Origin: Roseiarcus sp963813555
Lineage (GTDB): Bacteria > Pseudomonadota > Alphaproteobacteria > Rhizobiales > Beijerinckiaceae
NCBI GenBank assembly: GCA_963813555.1
Contig: CAWEZX010000002.1
Location: 744,001 to 808,000, forward strand
Length of the DNA stretch: 64,000 nt
Direction: 5' to 3'
Under the pieces are notes generated by a model. The model ran no database searches. It saw nothing but the letters and a program-made list of their open reading frames with translations, and was not told the origin of the DNA. A program made the translations under genes and the position numbers. Numbering within the stretch: the first letter of the stretch is position 1; every line of letters starts with the position of its first letter. Below, one piece after another: positions 16,746-25,072 of the stretch.

Positions 16746-17765
16746 CTAAAACCCCGCGAGCACCACCTTGCCGATGGCGCGTCCCGTCTTGAGGAACGTC
16801 ATTGCGCGCATGAGGTTGGCCGCGTCAATGCGCCCGTAGTTCTCGCGCATGGTGGAGCGAACGCGCCCGGAATCGACGAGATCGGCGACGTCATTCAGGA
16901 GCCTGTGCTGGGCCTCCATGTCGGCCGTCTGGAACAACGGCCGCGTGAACATGATCTCAAAATGAATGGACACGCTCTTCAACCTGAAGACGAAAAGATC
17001 GGCCGCTTCGCCATTGATGAGAGCGACGCGCCCCTGCGGCGCGATCAATTCAGCGAGATCGGCAATGAGCCCGGCGACCGGCGATGTCGCGAAGATGAAA
17101 CCGGGGCTGCCCAGATTGAGCGCTGCGATCTGCTGCGCAAGCGGCTTTTTGTGGTCGATGACGTGGTGGGCGCCCATGTCCTTAGCCCATTGCACGGTCT
17201 CGGGCCGAGACGCGGTGGCCACGATCGTAAGATCGGTCAATTGACGCGCCAATTGGATGGCGATCGAGCCGACGCCGCCCGCGCCGCCAAGGATCAGAAT
17301 CGCGCGCGCCGCGCCGGGAACGGGTTTCGCGACATCGAGCCGGTCGAACATCGCCTCCCAGGCCGTGATCGAGGTGAGGGGCAAAGCAGCGGCGGCGGCG
17401 AAATCGAGCGTGCGCGGCTTGCGCCCCACGATCCGCTCGTCGACCAGATGAAACTCCATGTCGGCGCCCTGACGGCCGATGCTGCCGGCGTAGAACACTT
17501 CATCGCCCGGCTTGAAAAGTCGCGCCTCGGGCGCGGCTTCGGCGACGACCCCGGCGGCGTCGTAGCCGACCACCTTGATTGCGCCCGCGTCGGAAGTAGC
17601 GCCGCCCGGGCCGCTGCCGCTCGCCGTCTTGTAATCGACGGGGTTGACCGAGACCGCGCGGACTTCGACGAGAAGATCACGGCCTTGCGGCGTCGGTCGG
17701 GGGATGTCGAACGCCTCCAGATGGTCGAGCTCGGAGCTCGCTTTCCGATATCCGACCGCCCGCAT
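16746..17765 (-). CDS. zinc-type alcohol dehydrogenase-like MDR oxidoreductase
   Basis: A 339-residue medium-chain dehydrogenase/reductase of the quinone-oxidoreductase-like branch (the adh_fam_1 group). Features are VNPVDYKTASG near the substrate site, VVGYDAAGVVAEA, GDEVFYAGSIGRQGADMEFHLVDE, and the NADP-binding ILGGAGGVGSIAIQLARQLT. The structural zinc cysteines of true alcohol dehydrogenases are absent, so it is probably an NADPH-dependent quinone or enone reductase. It converges on the MBL gene with a gap of about 16 bases. Substrate unknown. Confidence 0.85.
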   Translation of the reverse strand: MRAVGYRKASSELDHLEAFDIPRPTPQGRDLLVEVRAVSVNPVDYKTASGSGPGGATSDAGAIKVVGYDAAGVVAEAAPEARLFKPGDEVFYAGSIGRQGADMEFHLVDERIVGRKPRTLDFAAAAALPLTSITAWEAMFDRLDVAKPVPGAARAILILGGAGGVGSIAIQLARQLTDLTIVATASRPETVQWAKDMGAHHVIDHKKPLAQQIAALNLGSPGFIFATSPVAGLIADLAELIAPQGRVALINGEAADLFVFRLKSVSIHFEIMFTRPLFQTADMEAQHRLLNDVADLVDSGRVRSTMRENYGRIDAANLMRAMTFLKTGRAIGKVVLAGF

Positions 17766-17891
17766 TTCGCTTCGTCTCCAAGTCGTAAGCCGACCAGCGC
17801 AAACTAACCGGCGTCGACGCGCATGGCGAGAGACGTCGCTCTCAACTCGAAGGCTTAAACGGCTCGCTCAGCCCTAGCGCCACGACGCAGC

Positions 17892-18110
17892 CTACGCCTC
17901 GTTCAGCCCAGCGCCGCGCTCGCCGAGAAACGCGATAGCCTTTTCCGTGAGCTCAAAGGCCGAGCACGGATGGTCCGCCGTCGGCTGCACGTAACCTTTG
18001 GAGATGAGCCGCTCCAGATCACGTTTCTGGTCGCTGCTCGATCTCAACTCGCCATGCTCTTCGATGGCGCAAAGGAGCGCGATTTGAGAGTTCGTCAGAT
18101 CGTCGGACAT
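17892..18110 (-). CDS. small winged-helix-like protein of unknown function
   Basis: A 72-residue protein with an AGGGG-like ribosome site before the ATG at 18110. The order TNSQIALLCAIEEHGEL, then RDLERLISKGYVQP, then FELTEKAIAFLGERG fits a short helix-turn-helix plus wing as in MarR- or DprA-type winged-helix domains, where the last segment is the wing. It lies 30 bp downstream of putA on the same strand and may be cotranscribed with it. A role in regulating putA is possible, since this PutA lacks its own DNA-binding domain, but nothing in the sequence proves it. Confidence 0.6.
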   Translation of the reverse strand: MSDDLTNSQIALLCAIEEHGELRSSSDQKRDLERLISKGYVQPTADHPCSAFELTEKAIAFLGERGAGLNEA

Positions 18111-18140
18111 TTGGGCCCCTCCGGTTCCGCTCCATACATC

Positions 18141-21100
18141 CTACCCGATCGTCATCAGGCTTGCATTGCCTCCCGCCGCGGCCGTGTTGGTGGCGGTAGC
18201 GCATTCCTCGACGAGATCGGCGAGGTTGTAGTCCTCGCCGGCGGCGAGGCGAGCCATTGAGAGCGCCTGGAGGCGCACGATCGGTCCTAAACGGTCGGCG
18301 AGCCTGCGCAGGGCCTCTCTTGTCGCGGCCTCGTCGCCTTCGAGAATCACGAAGGCGAGGGCGGCGGCGCCCAGGGGATCGTCGACATGCGAGATCCGAT
18401 GGACGAGTTCAGAAGGTAGCGTGAGAAGGGCGCGCTTGGCGAGCGCGGCGCTGACCACCGCGTCATTGCCGGTCGCCAGGATCGCGCCGATCTGGATGAG
18501 AAGGCCGCTTTCGCTGGAGGCGACCGCCGCAATTCGGCCGCGCCGCCGAAGCGTATAGACATTGCGCTCGCCGACCGGGCCCTTGAGCTCCACGCGCGCG
18601 CCGATGGGCGAGCGCGCCATCATTCCCACGCATCGCTCGGCCTCTGCGGCATGGCCATGAGCGACGAGCCAGTCGATATAGGCGCGGACGCCTCCAATTG
18701 CCGGCCCCGCGCCTTCGACGTCGTCCAGCGCGCCTGGCGCGGGCTCGGCGACCAGGCGCGAGAGATAGAGCGGGCCGCCCGCCTTTGGTCCGGTGCCAGA
18801 CAGCCTCGAGCCGCCGAATGGCTGCACGCCGACCGTCGCGCCAATGATGTTGCGATTGACATAGATGTTGCCAGCCTCGATGCGCTCGACGACGCGCGCG
18901 ATTGTCTCATCGATGCGGGTATGGAGGCCGAAGGTGAGGCCGTAGCCGGCGGCGTTGATGTCGTCGATCAGTTTGTCGAGCGCTTCGCGCTTGTAGCGCA
19001 GCACGTGCAACACCGGCCCGAACACTTCGCGCTTAACGTCGACGATCTTGTTCACTTCGATCAGCGTCGGCGGGACGAATGTGCCGCGCGCGGCGGCCCC
19101 GCCGAGAGGAGTTTGGATCACTTCATGGCCGCGGTCTCGCATGTTTTCGATATGGCTCACAATCGCATCGCGCGCTTCCGTGGTGATGACCGGGCCGACG
19201 TCGACTGAGAGCTCGCGCGGATCGCCAATTTCGAGTTCAGCCATGGCGCCTTTCAGCATCCGGAGCATGCGGTCCGCGACATCCTCCTGCAGGCAGAGGA
19301 TGCGCAAGGCCGAACAGCGCTGGCCGGCCGAATCGAAAGCCGACGACAGGACGTCGACGACGACCTGCTCGGCGAGCGCCGAGGAATCGACTGCCATCGC
19401 GTTGAGCCCGCCGGTTTCGGCGATGAGGGGCAAAGGCGCCCCGCGACGCGTAAGGCGGCCGGCGAGCTCCTTTTCAATCAGGCGCGCGACCGGCGTCGAG
19501 CCGGTGAACACGACCCCCTGGACGCGCGGATCTGCGACCAGCGCCGCGCCGACCTCGCCAGCTCCTGGCATGAGCTGCAGAGCGTCGTGAGCTACGCCCG
19601 CTTCATGCAGCACACGCACGGCTTCCGCCGCGGTGAGCGGCGTCTCCTCGGCAGGCTTGGCGATCACGGAATTGCCCGAAGCGAGCGCCGCCGCGACCTG
19701 GCCCATGAAGATCGCGAGCGGAAAGTTCCAGGGGCTGATGCAGACGACGAGTCCGAGCGGGGCAGGGGAGCCGGGGAACAACGTTCGCGCCGCCTCGTGC
19801 GCGTAGTAACGCAGGAAGTCGACCGCTTCGCGCACTTCCGCGACCGCATTGGCGTAGGACTTGCCAGCCTCGCGCACAATGAGGCCAACGAGCAAGTCGT
19901 TCCGCGCTTCGAGGATGTCCGCGGCGTGGCGCAGGACGGCTGCGCGTTCAGAGGGCGGGATCGCGGCGATTGCTGGGGCCGCGCGATCGCCAATGGCGAG
20001 CGCCGCGGCGATTTCGTCCGCGCGCGCATGACGGGCGAAGCCGACGATGTCGCTTCGATTGGCGGGGTTCAACACCGCCTCGCCCGCCTCGCTTTCCGCG
20101 GCGCCGGGGGGGAAGGCGCGCCACGCCGTCTCAGCGCTTGCCTTCAGTCCGTTGGCGAGCTTGGCGAGGCGCCCTTCGTCGGAGAAATCGAGCCCGCGCG
20201 AGTTGACGCGATCCGGCGCATAAAGGTCGCGCGGCGCGGAAATCTTGTCGTGCGGCGCCCCGAGCGGCTGGATTGTTCGCGCGACCGCCGCCGGATCGGA
20301 AATGAGGTCGTCGATCGCTATGCTCGCGTCGGCGATGCGGTTGACGAACGAAGTGTTGGCGCCGTTCTCGAGCAGGCGGCGAACGAGATAGGCGAGCAGA
20401 GTCTCGTGCGATCCGACCGGCGCGTAGACCCGGCACGGCCGGTCGAGGTTCTCGCGTCCAACAACCTCCTCGTAAAGCGGTTCGCCCATGCCGTGCAGGC
20501 ATTGGAATTCGTACTGGCCGCGATAGAAATCGGGGCCGGCGAAGACGAGCACGGACGCGAGCGTCTGCGCATTGTGGGTGGCGAATTGCGGATAGACCGC
20601 GTCCGGCGCCGCTAGCAATTTGCGCGCGCAGGCGAGGTAGCTCACATCGGTGTAGACCTTGCGGGTAAACACTGGAAACCCGTCGAGACCGTCGACCTGC
20701 GCACGTTTGATCTCCGAATCCCAATAGGCGCCCTTGACCAGCCGGATCATCAGTCGGCGGCCCGAGCGGCGCGCGAGATCGATCAGCCAGTCGACGACCG
20801 CCGAACAACGTTTGCCATAGGCCTGGATGACGAAGCCGAGCCCGTTCCAGCCCTTGAGCTCCGGGTCGAGGGACAGCGCTTCCAGGATGTCGAGCGAGAG
20901 GTCGAGCCGGTCGGCTTCCTCGGCGTCGATGTTGAAGCCGATGTCATAAGATCTCGCGAGCGCCGCCAGCCCCTTCGCGCGCGGCAGCAACTCGTTCATT
21001 GCGCGGGCGCGCTTGATGCGCTGATAGCGCGGATGGAGCGCCGAAAGCTTGATCGAGACGCCCGGCCCCTCATAGATGCCGCGACGGCGCGAGGCCCGGC

Positions 21101-21812
21101 CGATCGCGTGGACGGCGCGCTCGTACTCGTCGAGATACCGCGCCGCGTCCTCAGCGGTGGTCGCCGCCTCGCCCAGCATGTCGTAGGAAAACGTGAAGCC
21201 GCGCGCCTCGCGCTCATGGGCGTTTCCGATCGCCTCCTCGATCGTGCGTCCGGTCACGAACTGCTCGCCCATGAGCCGCATGGCGACGTCGACGCCGGCG
21301 CGGATAATCGGCTCGCCGCTGCGGGCGATGAGGCGAGTCAGCGCCGCCGACAAGCCCTGCTCGCTGGTCGTCGTCACCAGCCGGCCCGTCAGCACCAGCC
21401 CCCAGGTGGCGGCGTTGACGAACACCGAGGGGCTATGACCGATATGCGCGCGCCAGTCGCCGGGCGACAGCTTGTCGCGGATCAGCGCGTCGCGCGTCGC
21501 GGCGTCCGGAATGCGCAAGAGCGCCTCGGCGAGGCACATCAGCGCGACGCCCTCCTGGCTCGAGAGCGAATATTCGTGGATCAAACCCTCGACCCCGCTC
21601 GATCGCGTCTTGGCGCGAAGCTTCACGACGAGAGAGCGCGCGAGCGCTTCGATGCGCTTGACCTCCTCGGCGTTCGCAGCCGCCAGTTCAAGCAGCGGCG
21701 GCACGCACTGAGGCTCGGGGACCCGATAGGCGGCGGTGATCGCGCTGCTCAGCGGCGTTTGCGACACGACCTCGGAGCGGAACGCGGCGAAGACGTCGGC
21801 GGCGTCGGTCAT
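18141..21812 (-). CDS. putA: bifunctional proline dehydrogenase / 1-pyrroline-5-carboxylate dehydrogenase
   Basis: A 1223-residue PutA that oxidises proline to glutamate in two steps. The proline dehydrogenase barrel is in the first third, with GVSIKLSALHPRY, GFNIDAEEADRLDLSLD and MIRLVKGAYWDSEIK. The aldehyde dehydrogenase domain is in the middle, with VCISPWNFPLAIFMGQVAAAL, VFTGSTPVARLI, ETGGLNAMAVD and the catalytic Cys in GQRCSALRILC. A C-terminal domain after about residue 1010 is the extra fold found in long PutAs. There is no N-terminal ribbon-helix-helix domain, so it is enzymatic only and not an autorepressor. The start at 21812 follows TTTTGGAGCC; the frame extends 65 residues upstream but is not family-like. 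It is divergent from the acyltransferase gene. Confidence 0.95.
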   Translation of the reverse strand: MTDAADVFAAFRSEVVSQTPLSSAITAAYRVPEPQCVPPLLELAAANAEEVKRIEALARSLVVKLRAKTRSSGVEGLIHEYSLSSQEGVALMCLAEALLRIPDAATRDALIRDKLSPGDWRAHIGHSPSVFVNAATWGLVLTGRLVTTTSEQGLSAALTRLIARSGEPIIRAGVDVAMRLMGEQFVTGRTIEEAIGNAHEREARGFTFSYDMLGEAATTAEDAARYLDEYERAVHAIGRASRRRGIYEGPGVSIKLSALHPRYQRIKRARAMNELLPRAKGLAALARSYDIGFNIDAEEADRLDLSLDILEALSLDPELKGWNGLGFVIQAYGKRCSAVVDWLIDLARRSGRRLMIRLVKGAYWDSEIKRAQVDGLDGFPVFTRKVYTDVSYLACARKLLAAPDAVYPQFATHNAQTLASVLVFAGPDFYRGQYEFQCLHGMGEPLYEEVVGRENLDRPCRVYAPVGSHETLLAYLVRRLLENGANTSFVNRIADASIAIDDLISDPAAVARTIQPLGAPHDKISAPRDLYAPDRVNSRGLDFSDEGRLAKLANGLKASAETAWRAFPPGAAESEAGEAVLNPANRSDIVGFARHARADEIAAALAIGDRAAPAIAAIPPSERAAVLRHAADILEARNDLLVGLIVREAGKSYANAVAEVREAVDFLRYYAHEAARTLFPGSPAPLGLVVCISPWNFPLAIFMGQVAAALASGNSVIAKPAEETPLTAAEAVRVLHEAGVAHDALQLMPGAGEVGAALVADPRVQGVVFTGSTPVARLIEKELAGRLTRRGAPLPLIAETGGLNAMAVDSSALAEQVVVDVLSSAFDSAGQRCSALRILCLQEDVADRMLRMLKGAMAELEIGDPRELSVDVGPVITTEARDAIVSHIENMRDRGHEVIQTPLGGAAARGTFVPPTLIEVNKIVDVKREVFGPVLHVLRYKREALDKLIDDINAAGYGLTFGLHTRIDETIARVVERIEAGNIYVNRNIIGATVGVQPFGGSRLSGTGPKAGGPLYLSRLVAEPAPGALDDVEGAGPAIGGVRAYIDWLVAHGHAAEAERCVGMMARSPIGARVELKGPVGERNVYTLRRRGRIAAVASSESGLLIQIGAILATGNDAVVSAALAKRALLTLPSELVHRISHVDDPLGAAALAFVILEGDEAATREALRRLADRLGPIVRLQALSMARLAAGEDYNLADLVEECATATNTAAAGGNASLMTIG

Positions 21813-22790
21813 GTCAGGCTCCAAAAGGCCGATCCCAGCCTCGCTCGCGGCGATGTCGGAGGGCGATCGAGCGATCCTAGTCCTCGGAACCGCCGCTCGC
21901 CATGTCGCTGGATGACGCTCGGGAAGGTCGACCATGGCCCGCAGGGACCGCGGGGCGGGCCTTCTCGTCCAAGCGGCTAAGCCATCGGTAATGCAATTGT
22001 CGGACATTGCTCAGCAGCGGTGGCGCGGCGGGAGGCGCCGCACCGCCGGCGATCGAGGTCCGCTTGGCGACGAAGCATACGATTCGCGACGAAATGCGGA
22101 GCGGCGGCCCCGCGACGACAGGGTTCGACTATCTTCGCATCGGGCTCGCAACCGCCGTGCTGGCCTGGCACAGCATCATCCTCTCAACCGGCTCAACCCC
22201 ACTCGACCGGGCGCTGTGGAGCGGGCCGTTTCGCTTCCTCCCCGCGGCCATTCTGCCGATGTTCTTTGCGCTGTCAGGGTTCCTCGTTTCGGCCAGCCTC
22301 GAGCGAACTCGGCTGCATCAATTCCTGACGCTCCGCGTGCTGCGTATTGTCCCGGCCCTTGCCGTCGTGGTTGTCCTTTCCGCCCTCATTCTCGGTCCCG
22401 CGTTTACCACCTTGCCGCTGCGGCAGTATTTCACGAGTCCGGAGTTCGGGGGTTTCTTCCTCAACATTGTGGCGCTCGTCCATGTCACGCTGCCCGGCGT
22501 GTTCGAGCACAACCCGGACCCGCGTCTGATCGCCTCCCAGCTCTGGACCATTCCATTCGAGTTTGAGTGTTACTTCGCTCTGGCCATTCTTTCGCTATTG
22601 AACCTTTTGCGCGATCGACGGGCGTTGGCGCAGATCATTGTCCTCTCCGCGCTCGGCGCGACCGTTTGCGCCCTACTCATTTCCCCCGTCAGCCCTTTCG
22701 ATCATGTGCCCGGACGGGTGCTCGTTCTCTGTTTCCTCGCGGCGGTGAGCCTCTACCACTATCGTGACACGATCCTCTGCTCGCCTCGGC

Positions 22791-22814
22791 TAAGCAGATT
22801 CCGTTTGGCTAACC
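22791..22814 (+). repeat. left inverted repeat of the IS630-type element
   Basis: Begins TAAGCAGATTCCGTTTGGCT. It matches the reverse complement of the right end perfectly for eight bases, then imperfectly. Confidence 0.7.
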
Positions 22815-22868
22815 AACGGATAGGTTTTTTGCGGTTGGCTGCCTGCGCCAATTCGCAAGGTGTATGAC

Positions 22869-23926
22869 ATGGCGGGAAAGTCTCCGATTATGGCGAGCGA
22901 TGAACAACGCGCCGGCCTCTTGGCTGTTGCCGGTTCGCGCGATCGCGGCGAGGCGGACCGCGCCCGCGCCGTGCTTTTGACGCTGGCTGGTTGGACCAGC
23001 CCCAAGATCGCGGAGGCGTTTGGCGTGCGCGAAGATACGGTTCGGCTGTGGCGCAGCGACTTCACCGCCGGCGGTGTGGCAGCGCTGAAGACCAGCATCG
23101 CGCCGGGCCCGCCTCCAGTGAAGAGTGAAGCCGCCATGCGCGTCGCCACCCCGCTGCTGGAAGAACCTGTGGCCGACCGGCGCAACTGGACGATCCCCCG
23201 CCTTCGCGCCGAGATCGAAGCGCGCGAGGGCGTGCGCATCAGCCGTTCGCAACTGTCCAAGGCCTTGCGAAAAAAAAGTTCCGCTGGCGGCGGCCCCGGC
23301 ACACGCTGAAGGGACGTCAGACGGAAAGCGAGGTGGAACGGGTGGGGCTGCGCCTGCAACTGCGCAAACAGCAGGCCGAAGCGGGCGACATCGTTCTTCT
23401 CTACGGCGATGAGAGCGAGGCGCTGACCCATCCCTATCTCGCCCGCGCCTGGGCGAAGTCGGGGGCGGACTTGCGTGTGCCGGCGCCGGGGCAGGCCAAG
23501 AAGGTCGCGATGCTGGGGTCGCTCGATCCCCTCACGCGCCAACTCATCGTCCATACCAGCCCGACCAAGCGCAGCGGCGATTTCATCGCCCATCTGGAGC
23601 AACTCGACCGTCTCTTTGGACCGCAGCCCGGGCGACAGGCCAAGCCGGTCGTGCTGGTCGAGGACAATGGTCCGATCCACACCAGCAAACGCTCGCTCGC
23701 CGCCCTGGCCGCCCGCGCGCACTGGCTCACCGTCGAATGGCTGCCGAAATACACCCCCGAACTCAACGACATCGAGCCGGTCTGGCGCGATCTTAAGGCC
23801 CATCACCTCGCCCACCAGACCTTCACCGACGCCGACGCGCTCGACCAGGCCATCCATCACGCCGTCATTGATCTCAACCGCGAGCGCATCCCCAATCCGT
23901 TGGCCAAGCCACGAATCTCTGCTTAG
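22869..23926 (+). CDS. IS630-family transposase, expressed by -1 frameshift
   Basis: Two overlapping frames encode one DDE transposase of about 352 residues. The first (22869-23309) has the helix-turn-helix part: AGWTSPKIAEAFGVREDTVRLWRSDF, then NWTIPRLRAEIEAREGVRISRSQLSKALRKK. The second, in the -1 frame and running to 23926, has the catalytic part: Asp in LYGDESEALTHPYL, Asp in VLVEDNGPIHTSK and Glu in YTPELNDIEPVWRDLK. The joint is a run of eight A at 23270-23277 placed so that A-AAA-AAA is in slippery phase. IS630 elements often use such shifting, so this is likely functional rather than a mutation. Confidence 0.85.
23270..23278 (+). other. probable -1 ribosomal frameshift site (A8 run)
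   Basis: In the zero frame the codons are CGA-AAA-AAA-AGT; slipping back one base gives AAA-AAA-AAG-TTC and joins the two transposase frames. The zero frame ends 32 bases later at a TGA. Confidence 0.65.
23902..23925 (-). repeat. right inverted repeat of the IS630-type element
   Basis: The reverse complement begins TAAGCAGAGATTCGTGGCTT. The transposase stop codon TAG is formed by the terminal TA plus the first flanking G. Confidence 0.7.
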
Positions 23927-24465
23927 CCTTGGGCTCCGCCATCGCGGCCGCGGTCCTGTTGGAAATGCCCAATGCTTCCTATCTCGCTGCCCTTCCGGTC
24001 GCATACCTGACCGTCTGGCTCGGCCTCAAGAATCCGCCGAGGATCCCGTTCGGCGACCTCTCCTATGGGGTCTACCTGCTCCACTTCCCGATCGAGCAGA
24101 CCATCATGCATCTCTTCCCTGGTGCCGGCAGCTGGTGGCGGCTCACGCTGATGACCCTGCCGCCGACCTTTGTCTGCGCCTGGCTGTCTTGGAATTTGAT
24201 CGAGCGGCAGATCCTTGGCCGCAAGACGAGCATACTGGCGGCGCTCGATCGCGCCATCGAGGCGGTGGAGGCGACGATTAGGCCGCTTATTCCAGGACGG
24301 GTCCGTCAGCCGGACCAATCGCAGACGGTCGCGCCTGGGGAATGAACCGTACGTCGCCGCCCTGTCAGCCGCAAAATTCTTGCCTCAATTCCGTTGCCTC
24401 CTCGCAACCGGGAGGACAACGACTAGATAGCGAACAGGGGGCGTCGAAGGAGAGGATTGCGGGCC

Positions 24466-24996
24466 ATGCGCGCGATCGGCTTTGCCGGGTGGAGCGGAGC
24501 GGGCAAGACGACGCTGATCGTCCGGCTCATTCCCGAACTGAACCGCCGTGGCTTGAGCGTTTCAACAATCAAGCACGCCCACCACAACTTCGACCTCGAC
24601 CAGCCGGGTAAGGATTCTTACGAGCATCGCGCCGCCGGCGCGGAAGAAGTGCTGGTCGCCTCCTCCAATCGGGTCGCTCTGATGCGGGAATTGCGCGGAG
24701 CGCCCGAGCCGTCGTTGCCTGAGCTTTTGCGCCTGCTCAAGCCCGTAGACCTCGTGCTGGTCGAGGGCTTCAAACGCGATCTTCTCCCCAAGATCGAGGT
24801 CTCTCGCGCGGCCAACAGCAAGCCGCCCCTTCATGCCGACGACCGCAACATTGTCGCGCTGATCAGCGACGCCGTCGAGCCGTCCGCCCGACTGCCGCAC
24901 GCCTTGATCGACGACATCGGTGCCGCGGCCGATCTTGTCCTCTCGCACGCCCAGCCGCTCGCCGAGGTGCTCGCCAAGTTTGATGGGCCGTCGTAA
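24466..24996 (+). CDS. mobB: molybdopterin-guanine dinucleotide biosynthesis protein MobB
   Basis: A 176-residue P-loop GTPase that assists MobA in attaching GMP to molybdopterin. The Walker A motif GWSGAGKTTL is at residues 8-17, followed by RRGLSVSTIKHAHHNFDLDQPGKDSYEHRAAGA, the very typical MobB metal and nucleotide region, and VLVEGFKRDLLPKIEV, the Walker B-like segment. The ATG at 24466 has AAGGAGAGG upstream at normal spacing; a TTG nine bases earlier is too close. mobA is not adjacent. Its neighbour downstream is an exported flavin amine oxidase. Confidence 0.93.
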   Translation: MRAIGFAGWSGAGKTTLIVRLIPELNRRGLSVSTIKHAHHNFDLDQPGKDSYEHRAAGAEEVLVASSNRVALMRELRGAPEPSLPELLRLLKPVDLVLVEGFKRDLLPKIEVSRAANSKPPLHADDRNIVALISDAVEPSARLPHALIDDIGAAADLVLSHAQPLAEVLAKFDGPS

Positions 24997-25072
24997 GCGT
25001 CGGGCTTTCGCCGTTTTGCGCGCCCCTATCGACGATGCAACAATGCCACCTGACGGGACACGAGACTGGTCG

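Larger units (their letters stand above)
22791..23925. mobile_element. IS630-type insertion sequence in an acyltransferase gene
   Basis: About 1.13 kb between two TA dinucleotides (22791-22792 and 23924-23925), the target duplication expected for IS630/Tc1-mariner elements. The ends are inverted repeats: the first eight bases TAAGCAGA are identical and the next 16 are imperfectly matched. It carries one transposase split into two overlapping frames. The host acyltransferase frame is restored exactly when the element and one TA are removed. Confidence 0.9.
22094..24345 (+). pseudogene. acyltransferase family 3 (OafA/YrhL type), interrupted by an IS630-type element
   Basis: A membrane acyltransferase that would O-acylate a surface polysaccharide or similar acceptor. 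The 5' part (22094-22792) encodes FDYLRIGLATAVLAWHSIIL, FFALSGFLVSAS and SQLWTIPFEFECYF, all typical of the acyl_transf_3 fold; the His of LAWHS and the FFALSGFL run are hallmarks. The 3' part (23926-24345) encodes GDLSYGVYLLHFPIEQ and LSWNLIERQIL, the usual last helices. Deleting the insert and one TA copy restores one frame, CTA-GCC-TTG, of 372 codons. It is therefore broken only by the insertion. ATG 22094 is chosen; the frame begins further upstream at a TTG. Confidence 0.85.

Noticed and set aside
24346..24465. GTTGCCTCC...GGAGGACAAC as a rho-independent terminator before mobB.
   Set aside because: The pairing is imperfect and no T tract follows.
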